In this document: one piece after another, positions 22,045-33,669 of the stretch
Layout of the letters: every line of letters begins with the position of its first letter
Position numbering within the stretch: position 1 is the first letter of the stretch
DNA from: Quercus robur
Taxonomy: Eukaryota > Streptophyta > Magnoliopsida > Fagales > Fagaceae
Assembly (NCBI RefSeq): GCF_932294415.1
Contig: NC_065535.1
Location: 69,185,362-69,249,361 of the forward strand
DNA length: 64,000 nt
Direction of reading: 5' to 3'
The notes under the pieces: model-generated
What the model was told of the DNA's origin: nothing
The model's input: the letters and a program-made list of their open reading frames with translations, nothing else
Database searches by the model: none
Program-made: the position numbers and the translations under genes

Positions 22045-24028
22045 GACCAGTCTGCATTATGAACAAGGGAAATGACAGAACACAATCCAACAGACTATAT
22101 TAGCAGTGGGTTAGTGGAAATTTAGGGACAACGAAGAAACCCTAATAGCTGGATGAAAATGGTCAGAAAATAGCAATGAGGGACACAAATGGCCCAAATT
22201 GAACTACACAGTAGAGGGAGTCCAAATAGAACCACATAATCAACTGAAAAAGGACCCACATTCAACAACACATCAACAGGATACCACACAGGATCATAGT
22301 GAAACACGACATCAACAGCAGATCAGACAAAAATAGCTAACCCTAGCTAAGCACATGATGAAGAACACAACCACCAAAATAAACTGGCTCAAAAACAGAA
22401 ACACAAGCTTCCATAAGCTAAGCATGGACAAAGAGTAATAGTTGAGCTAAAAACCCATCACAAAATCACAATCAAATGTGAATAATCCAGAGGGAAAACC
22501 ATAACAACAAGTAAAATAGAGTTCAAGACAGAAAAACCATACCTGTTAGTCGACGATTTTGAGCTGAAAAGAGGCAAATAATGGAGATCGAAAATGGAGG
22601 CACGGTGTGAATGGGTAAGAGCAGATGAGAAAGACAATGAACAGTCACAAAAAGATCGAGGGAAAAACAAAAAGTTTAAAAACTGCCCCTGTATGTCCAA
22701 AACATGCGATTTTCGCGACTGAAACGAGTCGCCAAAAAGTCGCCAGATCAAGCCGCCAAAACACTCAAGGACAAAAATTTGAAAAATTTTTCTAAGTGTT
22801 TTTCGCGACTAGAAGGTCTACCCGCGAGTGAGTCGCGAGCTGAGCCGCGACAATCTCTGAGTAAACCACGCGACTGGACCTTCCACTCGCGAACAAGTCG
22901 CCAAAAATTACCCGCGAAGACGCGACTGAGGCACGCGACTTGACATACCCGCGACTGAGCCGCCAAAACAAGGCAAAACTGGATTTTTGAAATTTTCAGA
23001 TTTTTCAAACAAAAGACTTTCCAAAAATACCTAAAACACTCAAAAATCTTTTTGTGCTTAAATTAACACAGATTGAGCATGTGAAAACACATTTCATCAA
23101 GTACAATCACACAAATGAATATGGCATTTATTGAACATAAACTTGTGTGTTGTGTGTGGATATCAACAATGAGATAGTCCTTCGTCTAATGTGAAGCTTC
23201 AATGATCAATTCAACCAAGGCATACACAATTAGCACTAGATCATGTGACCCATCTCAATTATAGAAATATGTATATATGACCTCCCACACAAGTTGATAA
23301 CATAACTTGGAGCTTATCATTTGACTCCACTTTCAATCATAACATTTGATCTTTTTGATCTTTTGAGGCAATCATCTCTCATTGTGAGAGTGATATATGA
23401 CATTTCACTTTAAAGAACAGGCCTTTGGCCTTTTTTGAATAAACATTCACTTTAATATAAGGTCACTTACCCTTTTTCCTAGTCAAATACTAGAATGTGC
23501 GACAGGCTTTTGCAGCTCAATATCTCTTTTCATTTGGAGATTTACATTTGGTGAGCTCTTTATAGCAAAACAAAAATAAAGAGTGGGAAGATATATAGAC
23601 ACAAGTCTATGCATGTCTCAAGATCAACAAAACCATTCACTAATCATTCATGACAAGTTTGAAGATCTATTTACAACAATCACAAAGATTTCAAGATTTC
23701 TCCCACAGAGATATGAGTGCAAAGAAACAAGCAATGCTCGAAAATGCACAAAGCCATTAGCACAAAGGTACAAGGCAAAACAAGTTTTGAGAAAAAAACT
23801 CAACAATGTCAATCAAGCTTTCTGATTTTCTAATTTTTATGTGATTTTTGGATTTTTGACACAAAAGAAGAAAATGATTGAACAAACATAAAAAGAAGCA
23901 ACAATATTCACAAATGGACAAACAAACAATAAACATGTTGCACAAAGAGCTAATCAAAGAGGTGTGTGCCCCAACACAAACAGACTTATCATATTATAAA
24001 TATGTGAAGCACACAACACACAAGAGAG
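22045..24028 (-). other. Internal spacer of the SIRE-type element, with CGCGA-rich motif cluster
   Basis: This non-coding stretch separates pol from the extra ORF. Between about 22711 and 22965 lies a dense cluster of GCGACT, GTCGCCAAAA and CCGCGA words on both strands. It gives a local GC peak, and the same vocabulary is found in the LTRs. The rest is AT-rich with many stops. If the extra ORF is made from a spliced message, this is where its leader or intron would lie. Confidence 0.6.
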
Positions 24029-27000
24029 TCAAGGAATTGTACCAACACCAATGGTCTTACAGAGTGATTCAAACCGTGGACCATCGAGAGGCTTGGTGAA
24101 GATATCCGCCTTTTGATTGTCGGTGTGTATGAACTCAAGACACACAACTCTTTCCTCTACCAAATCCCGAATGAAATGGTAACGTATCTCTATGTGTTTG
24201 GATTTTGAATGCTGGACAGGATTCTTGGAAAGATTGATGGCACTGGTGTTGTCACAGAAGACACACATCGTTTCTTGAGGAATTCCATAGTCATGAAGTA
24301 ATTTCTTCATCCAAAGAAGCTGAGTGCAGCAACTTCCAGCAGCGATGTATTCTGCTTCTGCAGTAGATAGAGACACTGAATTCTGCTTCTTGCTCATCCA
24401 CGAGACAAGATTGTTACCAAGATAAAAACAGCCGCCTGAAGTGCTTTTCCGATCGTCTACACTACCAGCCCAGTTAGCATCTGAATACCCAGCAAGACAA
24501 GCATTTGAGTCTTTTGAATACCACAGACCATAGTTTGCAGTACCATTCACATATCGAATGATTCGCTTAGCAGCAGTCAGATGAGATTCCTTCGGATTAG
24601 CTTGGTACCTGGCACAAACGCCCACACTAAAAGCAATGTCCGGTCTACTGGCTGTAAGGTAGAGCAAACTTCCTATGATGCTCCTATACAATGTAGGACT
24701 TACTTCAACTCCCGACGAATCCACATTCAGTTTAGTGGAAGAGCTCATGGGAGTGGAGGCATGTTTTTTGGAGTCTAGTCCAAACTTCTTGACAATATTT
24801 CTGGCATACTTCTCTTGAGATACAAATATACCCTCCTTCTGTTGTTTGACTTGAAGACCCAAAAAAAATGTGAGCTCCCCCACCATACTCATCTCAAACT
24901 CCTTCATCTCCTCAGAAAATTCAGTAGCACGATCTTCGATGGTTGCCCTAAACACTATGTCATCAACATAGACTTGTGCCACAAGGAGATAATCTTCATC
25001 ATTTTTGACAAACAGAGTTCGATCGGCATACCCTCTCTTGAAACCTCTGTCTAGAAGATAATGTGTAAGATGATCGTACCAGGCTCTAGGTGCTTGTTTT
25101 AAGCCATAAAGGGCTTTCTTCAATCTTAATACATGATCTGGAAAATGAGGATCCTCAAATTCTTTTGGTTGCTCAACAAATACTTCTTCATTTAGATATC
25201 CATTCAGAAATGCGTACTTTACATCCATTTGATAAAGTTTGAAATTCAAAGTGCACGCAATGGACATAAGGATTCGAATGGATTCGAGTCTTGCCACCAG
25301 AGCGAATGATTCATCAAAATCCACTCCTTCTAATTGAGTGTATCCTTGAGCTACTAACCGAGATTTGTTTCGAATTATCTCTCCATCTTCATCAGTTTTG
25401 TTTTTAAAAATCCACTTTGTGCCTATAACATGAACGTTCTCAGGCCGTGGAGCAAGTTCCCACACATCATTCCTCACAAACTGATTCAGCTCTTCATGCA
25501 TTGACTCAACCCAATTCTCATCTTGAAGAGCCTCTTCAACCCTTTTTGGTTCAAACTGTGCAAGATAACAGTGATATGTTACATGATTGGCTAGCAGAAT
25601 GTTTCCTTTCCTGAGGCGAAGACCGTCATCAAGAGATCCTATGATATTACTTTCCGGATGATTCTTGATAACTCTTGAAGATGGCCTTTTTGAAGTGGAA
25701 ACTTCATCACTACGAGAGATAGGAGGATGAACTTCTGGAGGAGTAAGAGGACTTGAAGTTCTAGACATCGATCTCGTTTCCATTCTTAGGTTGATGGGAG
25801 TCGATTCTACTTCTGGTATAGGTTCTTCACCTTCTATATCCAAAGCTTCTACCTCAACATCGGGCTCTTTGGTGCTCGGCCCTTCTACATCATCAATCAT
25901 TTCCACCTTAGGTAAGGCATCATCAATCTTGACATTTATGGACTCCATCACAGCCTTTGTTCTCTTGTTAAACACTCTATACGCTCGACTTGTAGTAGAG
26001 TAGCCAAGAAAAATACCCTCATCACTTCTCGCATCAAACTTCCCAAGATTCTCTCGATCATTTAGGATATAGCATTTACTTCCAAACACCCGGAAATACT
26101 TCACTTTAGGCTTCTTCCCATTCCATATCTCATAGGCAGTCTTCTTTATACCAACTCGAAAGAAAATCCTATTGCCAATGTGACACGAGGTGTTGACAGC
26201 TTCTCCCCAAAATTTTTGAGGTATTTGCTTGTTAAGCAACATGACTCTTGCCATCTCCTGAATCACACGATTTTTTCTCTCTACCACTCCATTTTGTTGT
26301 GGAGTTTTGGGAGCTGAAAACTCTCTTTTAATTCCATTCTTCTCATAGAAGGACTCGAATCTTGCATTCTCAAATTCCCTCCCATTATCACTTCTAACTT
26401 TGGCTATCGGAATCCCTTTTTCGTTTTGTAGTTTCTTGCACAGAATCTCCAACCTCTCACAAGCTTCTGATTTTTCTCTAAGGAATTCAACCCAAGTGTA
26501 TCTTGAGTAGTCGTCCACAATGACCATAATGTATCTCTTCCCCCCTAGGCTTTCAGTTCTGGTAGGCCCCATTAGATCAACATGAAGTAACTCCAAGCAC
26601 CGAGAGGTGGCTATCACATTCACCTTGTGATGACTTGCCTTAGTTTGCTTCCCCATTTGACATGCACCACAAACGGTCTTCTTCACTTTTCCAAACTTAG
26701 GAAGTCCCTCGACTGCTTCAAGTTTGGAGACTTTTGCTACTTGTTTGAAGTTGGCATGCCCAAATCTGTGATGCCACAGCTCCAACATATCCACACGAGC
26801 ACTTCTACACGATATGGGTGCCATGGGAACTATTCCATAACAGTTATCTGTAGTCCGATTTCCTTCCAAAACCTGAATCCCCTCTTCATTGATGATCAAA
26901 CATCCTTTCTTAGAGAATTGTACCAGGAAATCATCATCACAAATTTGAGTGATGCTCAGCAAATTCGCCTTCAGCCCTTTTATGAACAGCACATCTTTCA

Positions 27001-27523
27001 ACAAAGGCAAACCAGGTATCTCAATGGTTCCTTTGCCTAGGACTTGAGCATGACTTCCATCACCAAAGGTCACATAGTCACCAACCTTTTCTTTGAGTGT
27101 CTTAAACAGTGACTTATCCCCTGTCATATGGCGAGAACACCCACTGTCAAGATACCACAAACACGCATTAAACACCTTCAATGAGGTATGCACAAATAGG
27201 TTCACATGTGACAGACATTCTTGACCTTCAAACACAAACTCATCATCAGTTTTCATGCTTCTTTCAGATTGATTTTTCATTTTCAGATTCTCAATCATCT
27301 CACACAACATTCTATTCTTTCTTTTATATTTCTTAATCAATGATTTAGATTCAGATATGCTACTGTGTAAGACAAGATTCTGATTTTCAAGATATTCCAG
27401 CATGTGAACAAATACTCTAGCATGTTTCTTAGTTTTTAACAACTCTACAAGATCATCAGTAAGACACCTTTCAGACATATGCATAGAGTCATTTTCACAA
27501 ACACTTAAGCTACAATTTAGCAT
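24029..27523 (-). CDS. Ty1/copia Pol polyprotein (protease, integrase, reverse transcriptase, RNase H) with gag-tail remnant
   Basis: The frame is open from inside the 5' LTR (27637) through the primer-binding site. I place the start at the ATG at 27523, since upstream codons are LTR and PBS. The first ~120 residues are a coiled-coil gag tail; the gag core and CCHC knuckle are missing, an internal deletion. Domains in order: protease with LDSGCSRHMTG; integrase HHCC finger (HHRFGHANF, CGACQMGKQ) and DDE core (HVDLMGP, RSDNGREF, NGVVERKN); GKKPKVKYFRVFGSKCY; reverse transcriptase with YQMDVKYAFLNG and VYVDDIVF; RNase H with SRPDIAFSVGV, GYSDANWAG, STAEAEY and SKHIEIRYHFIRDLV. The pol frame has no stop or shift, so the enzymes could be made if transcribed. 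Without gag, packaging would need help from another element. Confidence 0.92.
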   Translation of the reverse strand: MLNCSLSVCENDSMHMSERCLTDDLVELLKTKKHARVFVHMLEYLENQNLVLHSSISESKSLIKKYKRKNRMLCEMIENLKMKNQSERSMKTDDEFVFEGQECLSHVNLFVHTSLKVFNACLWYLDSGCSRHMTGDKSLFKTLKEKVGDYVTFGDGSHAQVLGKGTIEIPGLPLLKDVLFIKGLKANLLSITQICDDDFLVQFSKKGCLIINEEGIQVLEGNRTTDNCYGIVPMAPISCRSARVDMLELWHHRFGHANFKQVAKVSKLEAVEGLPKFGKVKKTVCGACQMGKQTKASHHKVNVIATSRCLELLHVDLMGPTRTESLGGKRYIMVIVDDYSRYTWVEFLREKSEACERLEILCKKLQNEKGIPIAKVRSDNGREFENARFESFYEKNGIKREFSAPKTPQQNGVVERKNRVIQEMARVMLLNKQIPQKFWGEAVNTSCHIGNRIFFRVGIKKTAYEIWNGKKPKVKYFRVFGSKCYILNDRENLGKFDARSDEGIFLGYSTTSRAYRVFNKRTKAVMESINVKIDDALPKVEMIDDVEGPSTKEPDVEVEALDIEGEEPIPEVESTPINLRMETRSMSRTSSPLTPPEVHPPISRSDEVSTSKRPSSRVIKNHPESNIIGSLDDGLRLRKGNILLANHVTYHCYLAQFEPKRVEEALQDENWVESMHEELNQFVRNDVWELAPRPENVHVIGTKWIFKNKTDEDGEIIRNKSRLVAQGYTQLEGVDFDESFALVARLESIRILMSIACTLNFKLYQMDVKYAFLNGYLNEEVFVEQPKEFEDPHFPDHVLRLKKALYGLKQAPRAWYDHLTHYLLDRGFKRGYADRTLFVKNDEDYLLVAQVYVDDIVFRATIEDRATEFSEEMKEFEMSMVGELTFFLGLQVKQQKEGIFVSQEKYARNIVKKFGLDSKKHASTPMSSSTKLNVDSSGVEVSPTLYRSIIGSLLYLTASRPDIAFSVGVCARYQANPKESHLTAAKRIIRYVNGTANYGLWYSKDSNACLAGYSDANWAGSVDDRKSTSGGCFYLGNNLVSWMSKKQNSVSLSTAEAEYIAAGSCCTQLLWMKKLLHDYGIPQETMCVFCDNTSAINLSKNPVQHSKSKHIEIRYHFIRDLVEERVVCLEFIHTDNQKADIFTKPLDGPRFESLCKTIGVGTIP

Positions 27524-27600
27524 GGTATATTCCAAAACAACAACCACAACACAGGGGTCTAGGATCACACTTAGGTAATAAAACCACAACAAGTGTACCC

Positions 27601-27612
27601 GCTCTGATACCA
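27601..27612 (-). other. Primer-binding site of the SIRE-type element
   Basis: On the minus strand TGGTATCAGAGC stands two bases after the 5' LTR end. It is the complement of the 3' end of initiator tRNA-Met, the usual primer of plant copia elements. Confidence 0.9.
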
Positions 27613-27614
27613 AT

Positions 27615-28723
27615 TGAAAGTTCAAAAACGTGTACAAAACACCTTTGAACGTTTAGACCCCCAAATTACAACTTAACCAATTCAAGCAATATGTCAAACA
27701 ACTAGTGTGCGGAAACTTAACATATGCTATAATATGAAATTGGTTAAAAACTATCTAAGCCAAAACAGAATAAAATCCACAGCAGATAATATAAAGGCAA
27801 AGATAGAGAGGAAGGAAGATGCAAACACAAAGACAACACGCGATGTGTTATCGAAGAGGAAACCGAAGCTCTCGGCGTAAAACCTCTCTGCTGCCCTCCA
27901 AGCGGTAAACAATCCACTAGAAAATACAGTTGGGATACAAGGACAGCAATAGACCCTCCAAGCCTAATCTACCCAGTGCACCTAAGCCCTTCAAGCTTCT
28001 TGCTCCAACGAGGTTGCGCCGAACCTTTTTCTTTTCTAGCTTCCCGGATTCCGCTACTAGATCGTAGCATCAACCAATGAAGATTGGTTCCTTCCTAACT
28101 GCTTCCCAGAAACCCAAACAGCTGTCTCACAATGATGATGATGGTGAGAACCAGGTTTGGTATAATACCTCTCAAGGATTTGACAATGGAGAGGAAGAGA
28201 GTTGAGGAATTTGAAGAGACTCTAAGGTATAGATTGTGGGTGAAACAATCTGGTTTTTCTTTAGGGTTTCTCTCTCAAAATTCTCTCTGGAAGCTCTCTT
28301 TCAATCGTGGGTAAAAGGGGTATTTATACTGGAGTGGGAGAGGAACGTGAAACGTTAGGTTTTACAAAACAGGGGTGGCTCGCGGCTTGACCTCGCGGCT
28401 TGACTAAGTCGCGAGATCCAGTCGCGAGTTAACCGTATGGCCAGTTGTCCTGTTTTGTCCTGTAGTGCTCCAGCTAGCATGACTGTTCATCTTCCAGCAT
28501 GCTTGGCACGTGTGCTGCTTCTGGCGGCTTGTAGCCGCGAGTCACCCGCGAGTCCCAGCCGCGAGTCTCTGTTTTCTTGCACACTCTTGAGCAATCTTCA
28601 CTCTATCTCACTCGCTACCCTTACAACAAACCCACCTAAATACAGGGTTACTAAATGCTTAATTACAAGCAAATTTGGCACGGAATAAAGCCAATTAGAT
28701 GGTTGAATAAATTCAACCTTACA
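27615..28723 (-). repeat. 5' LTR of the SIRE-type element
   Basis: 1109 bp, matching 19107-20215 with about 16 differences counted by eye. Differences include the group around 28350 (GAACGTGAAACGTTAGGT against the partner's A/T-richer version) and single C/T changes near 27870-27895. It would hold the promoter in minus orientation. Confidence 0.93.
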
Positions 28724-28728
28724 CTATG

Positions 28729-29618
28729 CACACACCATCATTTGATGGTATAGGTCTCACAGTTGTTTAATCCATTTAATAAAGCTCAATATTAATTTGA
28801 CTATTATTAGTTGCCTCCAAAGCTGTGCTTGTGAGTGAGATGTTCATTGCAGTAGAGTCTCTAATGGAACCTTTACCTATTTCCATGTTTGTCTCCCCCT
28901 TTTTTTTGTTGAAAACACACCTCAGTAGCCACTAAGTTACAATGAACCCTTTTCAGTTCTTGCTTTATTAAATAAAATTTCTTTTAGAGTGTGATGTCAA
29001 GTACGGGAACAAGCAAAAGCAAAAGGAAGGAACTTTACACTTCGATTAAAGAAGGGAAATTCTAGTACTGATGGGTGGCAGGGCTTGTTTAGGGGTAATT
29101 GGTAATTGGGTACCTTTTAATTTTAGAGCTATGTTTTAGTGTTCTAGAATGGTGTTTTTTGTGGTGCTTAATTGATTGTTTGGTTTGCATTCTGCTTTGT
29201 TCATTTGTTGGTTTACTTTGTTTGATTTAGACATTGAATCTCACCTTGGTTGGTTGGTTAGGTTGCTTATACAATTTGCAACTATGTGTCTTTTATGTTT
29301 ATGCCTTGCAGCCATGAACGTTAGGTTGTTTATATTTTAGTGTTTTACTTTAACTCTTCCTTGATATGATTAAATCGATTAAAAATCAGTGTATATAGAT
29401 GCATGATGTATAATTCAGTTTAGCAATTATATGTTTTCAATTTTCTGTGAAATCTCTCTTTCACTCTGTCTCTCTGTATTTGTTTCTGTGAGTTTGTTGT
29501 AGAACATTCAATTACTTGCCTGTGTTTACTTGCAAAAGCCAAGCTTTTCTTCACTATTACTTGCTTGTGTTTACTTGCCTGTGTTTACGTGTCTAACATG
29601 ATTGCATGCGTGTCAGAT
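28729..29618 (+). other. Spacer / presumed upstream region of the plant mobile domain gene
   Basis: No coding sequence is seen. The stretch is T-rich, with two tandem-like 'ttacttgc-tgtgtttac' phrases (about 29513-29590) immediately before the start codon. A CAG stands directly before ATATG at 29614, so an upstream leader exon spliced here is possible. Confidence 0.4.
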
Positions 29619-32600
29619 ATGCAGCAAGTGGGAAATGTGGATCCTGGACCAACGGTTGGTACACAGTTGACGCGGCAGCCGGTTCATCGATCCACGCTGC
29701 TTTGGGAGACGCCAGCCGGTCAGGTGTGTAGTTGTACTGAACTTTGGACATGTCGAAATCATTTAATTTTATTTTTGTAGGGTTCTTTGATTCTTAGCAA
29801 ATAGACGTTGGACATGGTAGAATGTTTTGGTTTACGCAGAATTGTATTTAATCCAAAGAGAAAATGGCATGAAGCATAAATAATCAAGAACATTGTATGG
29901 AGCAGAAATGTTCAAAGTCAGTACATGTCATTTAGAAGCTATAGTAATCAATAAAAAATTGAATCCGCTACTATTCTTTTTTCCAAACATGCGCACACAA
30001 TTACGCGTGGCTACACATAAGACAACTAACGACCTTGATTCCTAATTCCCTACTCCATTTGACATAGTGAGGCACTTTGTTCATTCATTTCAAAACATGA
30101 TGCCCATCACCTTAATGCTAATTTTAAACAATGTCATTGATGTTGAATTTGATCCTATCTGCTATTGAGGTAGAGCGAATAAGCAATTAACATTGTAACT
30201 AACGTTTTGCAAAATGTTCGGGACTAACTAGTTAGCCTACTGTTTCTTGCATATTATTATTATGTAGCATTGTTATAGTTATTTCGTGTGCACTATCCTA
30301 AGACAATGCTCTTTCGTGTGCAGGTAGTGCCAGGCGTGCTAAACTGCAGACGCCGAAGTTGCAAGTTACCCGAGCATGGGCTTGACCCACGGATTGCTCG
30401 GTACATAACTGAGGCGGGTTTTGAAGGGTTATTCAAGGTCCCAAACTTGGAAATGGATCATGCGTTGATCACAGCACTAGTTGAGCGTTGGCGTCCGGAG
30501 ACGCACACATTCCACCTACCGCATGGAGAGATGAGCATCACCTTACAAGATATTGAGGTGATGCTAGGGGTTCCTGTTGATGGGTTGCCAATTACTGGGG
30601 CTGTGAAGATGGATTGGCCTACGTTGTGTCTTGAGTTATTGGGTCATCGTCCACCAGACCTGATACCGCATCCCCATGAGAACACCTCTATCCTTGCTGG
30701 GGCGAGGCTCAGATTCACGTGGCTGGATGCACTATTTAGTGGGCCCCTAGCTGCGGATGCTACTGATGAGGTAGTGCAGCAACATGCGCGCTATCACATA
30801 CTCGATCGGTTGGGGACGATTTTGTTTATGGATAAGTCGGCAGACCGGGTGTCGGTGCTGCCTCTACAGTTCCTAAACCCAATCAGCAACGCGAAGAGGA
30901 ACAGTTGGGGTAGTGGGGCATTAGCCTGGTTGTACAGGCACTTATGCAAGGCATCGGAGTCGAAGGCGAAGCAAATTGGTGGAGCAGTGATGTTGGTGCA
31001 GCTGTGGGCGTATTCGAGGTTCCCATTGATATGCCCTGTTATGAGGTTGCCACTACCGCCAGTGGAGGCAGGTCCCCTTGCCAATCGGTATGTCATTTGA
31101 GTAGTTTGATACAATTGTCAAGTACTATTATTTTTTTCAATAAATGTTTGGTATGATTTGTGGTGCCTACGTATATTTGTAAGACTGTGTTGCTTCTATG
31201 ATTAAAGCATGCTATTTTGCGAAAGACAAATTTCTTCACCTTATGTCAATCATTATATTTGCATTATTATTATTTTGGTTAGTCTGATTCCAATTTAAAT
31301 TCCAATATCTTACTACATTTAGTTAATATTAGAAATGCTAAAATGTATTGGCGATGCTAAAGCATAGTTGTTTTGGCCAATGTCCTTTTCTGCCTGGTAG
31401 TAGTTCTGAATTTGCAAGATAATTAGGGCCATAACCTAGCCAAGAGCCTTGTAGTTTAATTGGCACCTCCTAGTGTTTCCGACGTAGACATCCAAGGTTC
31501 AAATCCCCCACTCCAACTATGAAATTATCAAAAAATAAAAAATAGAATCAGGGCCATAACTTAACTTTACCCTATGCTTAACTATTTTTATATGGTAAGA
31601 CGAATAAGTATATATCACACCTCTAATACAAAAGAAGATAGAAGAGATTAAATCATATACTTTCAACAAATCCCTAAGTCAAGAATCTCTCTATGTCTAG
31701 ATCTTTCTAATTTTTAGTAAAATAAGTGGTGGAAACCCATAATGATGGTTGGATATCATAGATAACCTTGGGTTTTCACTTCTCAGATGGTTTGGGTTTA
31801 ATATTCCTCCTTCAAATTTCAATCTAATGTATTTTTGATAATTGTGTTTAGAAATGAAGTATTGGTTTTTTGGTTTTCAAAAATCATTCATCATAGAATA
31901 TACATAAATTGATATATGAGATGTACATGAGTCAAGAGCTCCTTGGCACTAATTGTAGGACTTGGCTAACCAATATGCATCACGGTGGGTTAGTAAGAGC
32001 TTAGAAATTAATTTAAATCCTCTTAGCTTTTCCATCGATGATTGTTATTCTTGGAATTCCTTTATCTCAGTCTCTAGATTGGGTGGTAGAATATTTTTCT
32101 GCCGTATGTCATTGTTGTTTAGTCTAAAGGTTAAAGACCTCATGAATTATTTGGTATCACTTTTGATGTGTAGCATAAACATTTTATGTGGATTGGTAGT
32201 TGCATACATTGCCAAGTAAATGGTTATGAAGGTAATGGAAGTTCTGGTAACTTTGATTTTTTTTTTTTTTTTGGGTTGATGGTAACTTTGATATGTTAAT
32301 GAAGCTATAGGCCTATTTCAAATCAAAATTGCCTCTATTAGCTTAGGGACTGGCCTCTTGTCCTAAAAGGGTCCATGGTCATGAGATGCTTACTAATGCC
32401 ATAGGTTCAATCTGCCTTTTGTAGCTTCTAATGCAGCATTTGAGGAGACAACTGCAAATAGATTTTAAACTTTGGTAGAATGAATTCAGTCCAAATAAAT
32501 TTTTTTGACTACATTCTTTTGAGAAATAAATTTTGGTATCATGCTAAAACTCTTACTAGAAAGTAATTATACTAAATGAAATTATGTACGGTTATGTCAT

Positions 32601-33633
32601 TGGAGAATTTATATTTTGTCAAAAAAATAATATAAAATAGTATTCAATGTGACAATTTCTCCAATTTCTCTATAATGATCCACAATTTCTATAATTGCTC
32701 TACTACCCGGTGAAGGACAAATACCAAACCAACCCCAACCAAATTATCCAAATCCCAACTTTATCCACCACCGTGAACGACCCATATTCCCTAATCACAA
32801 GTTGGTTTTGTGATTGTGGGGTTCCATTGTCGAATCAAAATGTTACAAATGAAAAGGGTAAAGAAAATTCAAGAAATTGAAGATACATTCACATGGAGTT
32901 AGTCACCATTTCTATCTAGTTTCCAATATGCTGTCTTCTGTCCAAAGCTGAACCCATTGAGAATACAGTAAATCAAACAGGGCAGGGAGACAATAATTCC
33001 AAATCCTGCAATTGCCTAACATAGATAGGGTACTAATGCACTACTTTACCCCTAACATCCAAATAATCACTAACCCTAGCATGTTTGTTAGCTGCAATTT
33101 GGAAAGGATCATAAACTAACGTAAACTAACCAATTAAAAGACTTGTTCCCACACCATGCATCAAGCCATATACCCTCACCATCATGCCATCCCCAATTTG
33201 AAATCTAATAAATTTATAAGACTCCCAAAACCTGCTCTTATTCTTTTCCACAGTCCCACTCCGTGTGGAAATTCTACTCCGTCTGTAGTCCACTGGGAAT
33301 CTTGCTCATATTTAATTCTTAGAAGGCATCTCCACAATTGGTCATTTCCCTGAGTAAAGCACCATATTCACTTATCCAACAATGCAAAGTTGAAGGAGCT
33401 TAAATTTTTAAAGCAGACCAGAGCGGCCAGTGGACTACAGACCAGTGAACTGGGACCTAGACTGGTATGGTCCACATTAAAAAACCAAGAAAAAATTGGA
33501 AGGGCTCAAAACCAGTCAAACCGCTTCCTGGTTTTGATCAGTTTGATTAGTTTTGGCCCCTTTTTTAATTACTAAATTTTTTTATTCTCTTACAAAAGAA
33601 AACCTTGTATATTATTTTTTTGATAAGTAACAA

Positions 33634-33669
<36 letters not shown>

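Larger units (their letters stand above)
19107..28723 (-). mobile_element. Complete SIRE-type Ty1/copia retrotransposon, minus orientation, gag-deleted
   Basis: Two 1109-bp direct repeats (19107-20215 and 27615-28723) bound the element. Read on the minus strand they begin TGTAAGGTTG and end CTTTCA. The insertion is flanked by a perfect CTATG duplication at 19102-19106 and 28724-28728. The primer-binding site TGGTATCAGAGC, complementary to initiator tRNA-Met, lies at 27601-27612. The polypurine tract AAAGGGGGAGAT is at about 20216-20227. Gene order on the minus strand is 5' LTR, PBS, truncated gag tail plus pol (27523-24029), spacer, extra ORF (22044-20950), PPT, 3' LTR. A third ORF after pol and the long LTR fit the SIRE/Maximus lineage. 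By eye the LTRs differ at about 16 sites (about 1.4%), 15 of them transitions, so the insertion is fairly young. Loss of most of gag makes it non-autonomous. Confidence 0.93.

Noticed and set aside
31439-31510. Possible functional tRNA gene in PMD intron 2.
   Set aside because: Boxes are present but the cloverleaf fails, and an A-rich tail plus target duplication show a SINE.
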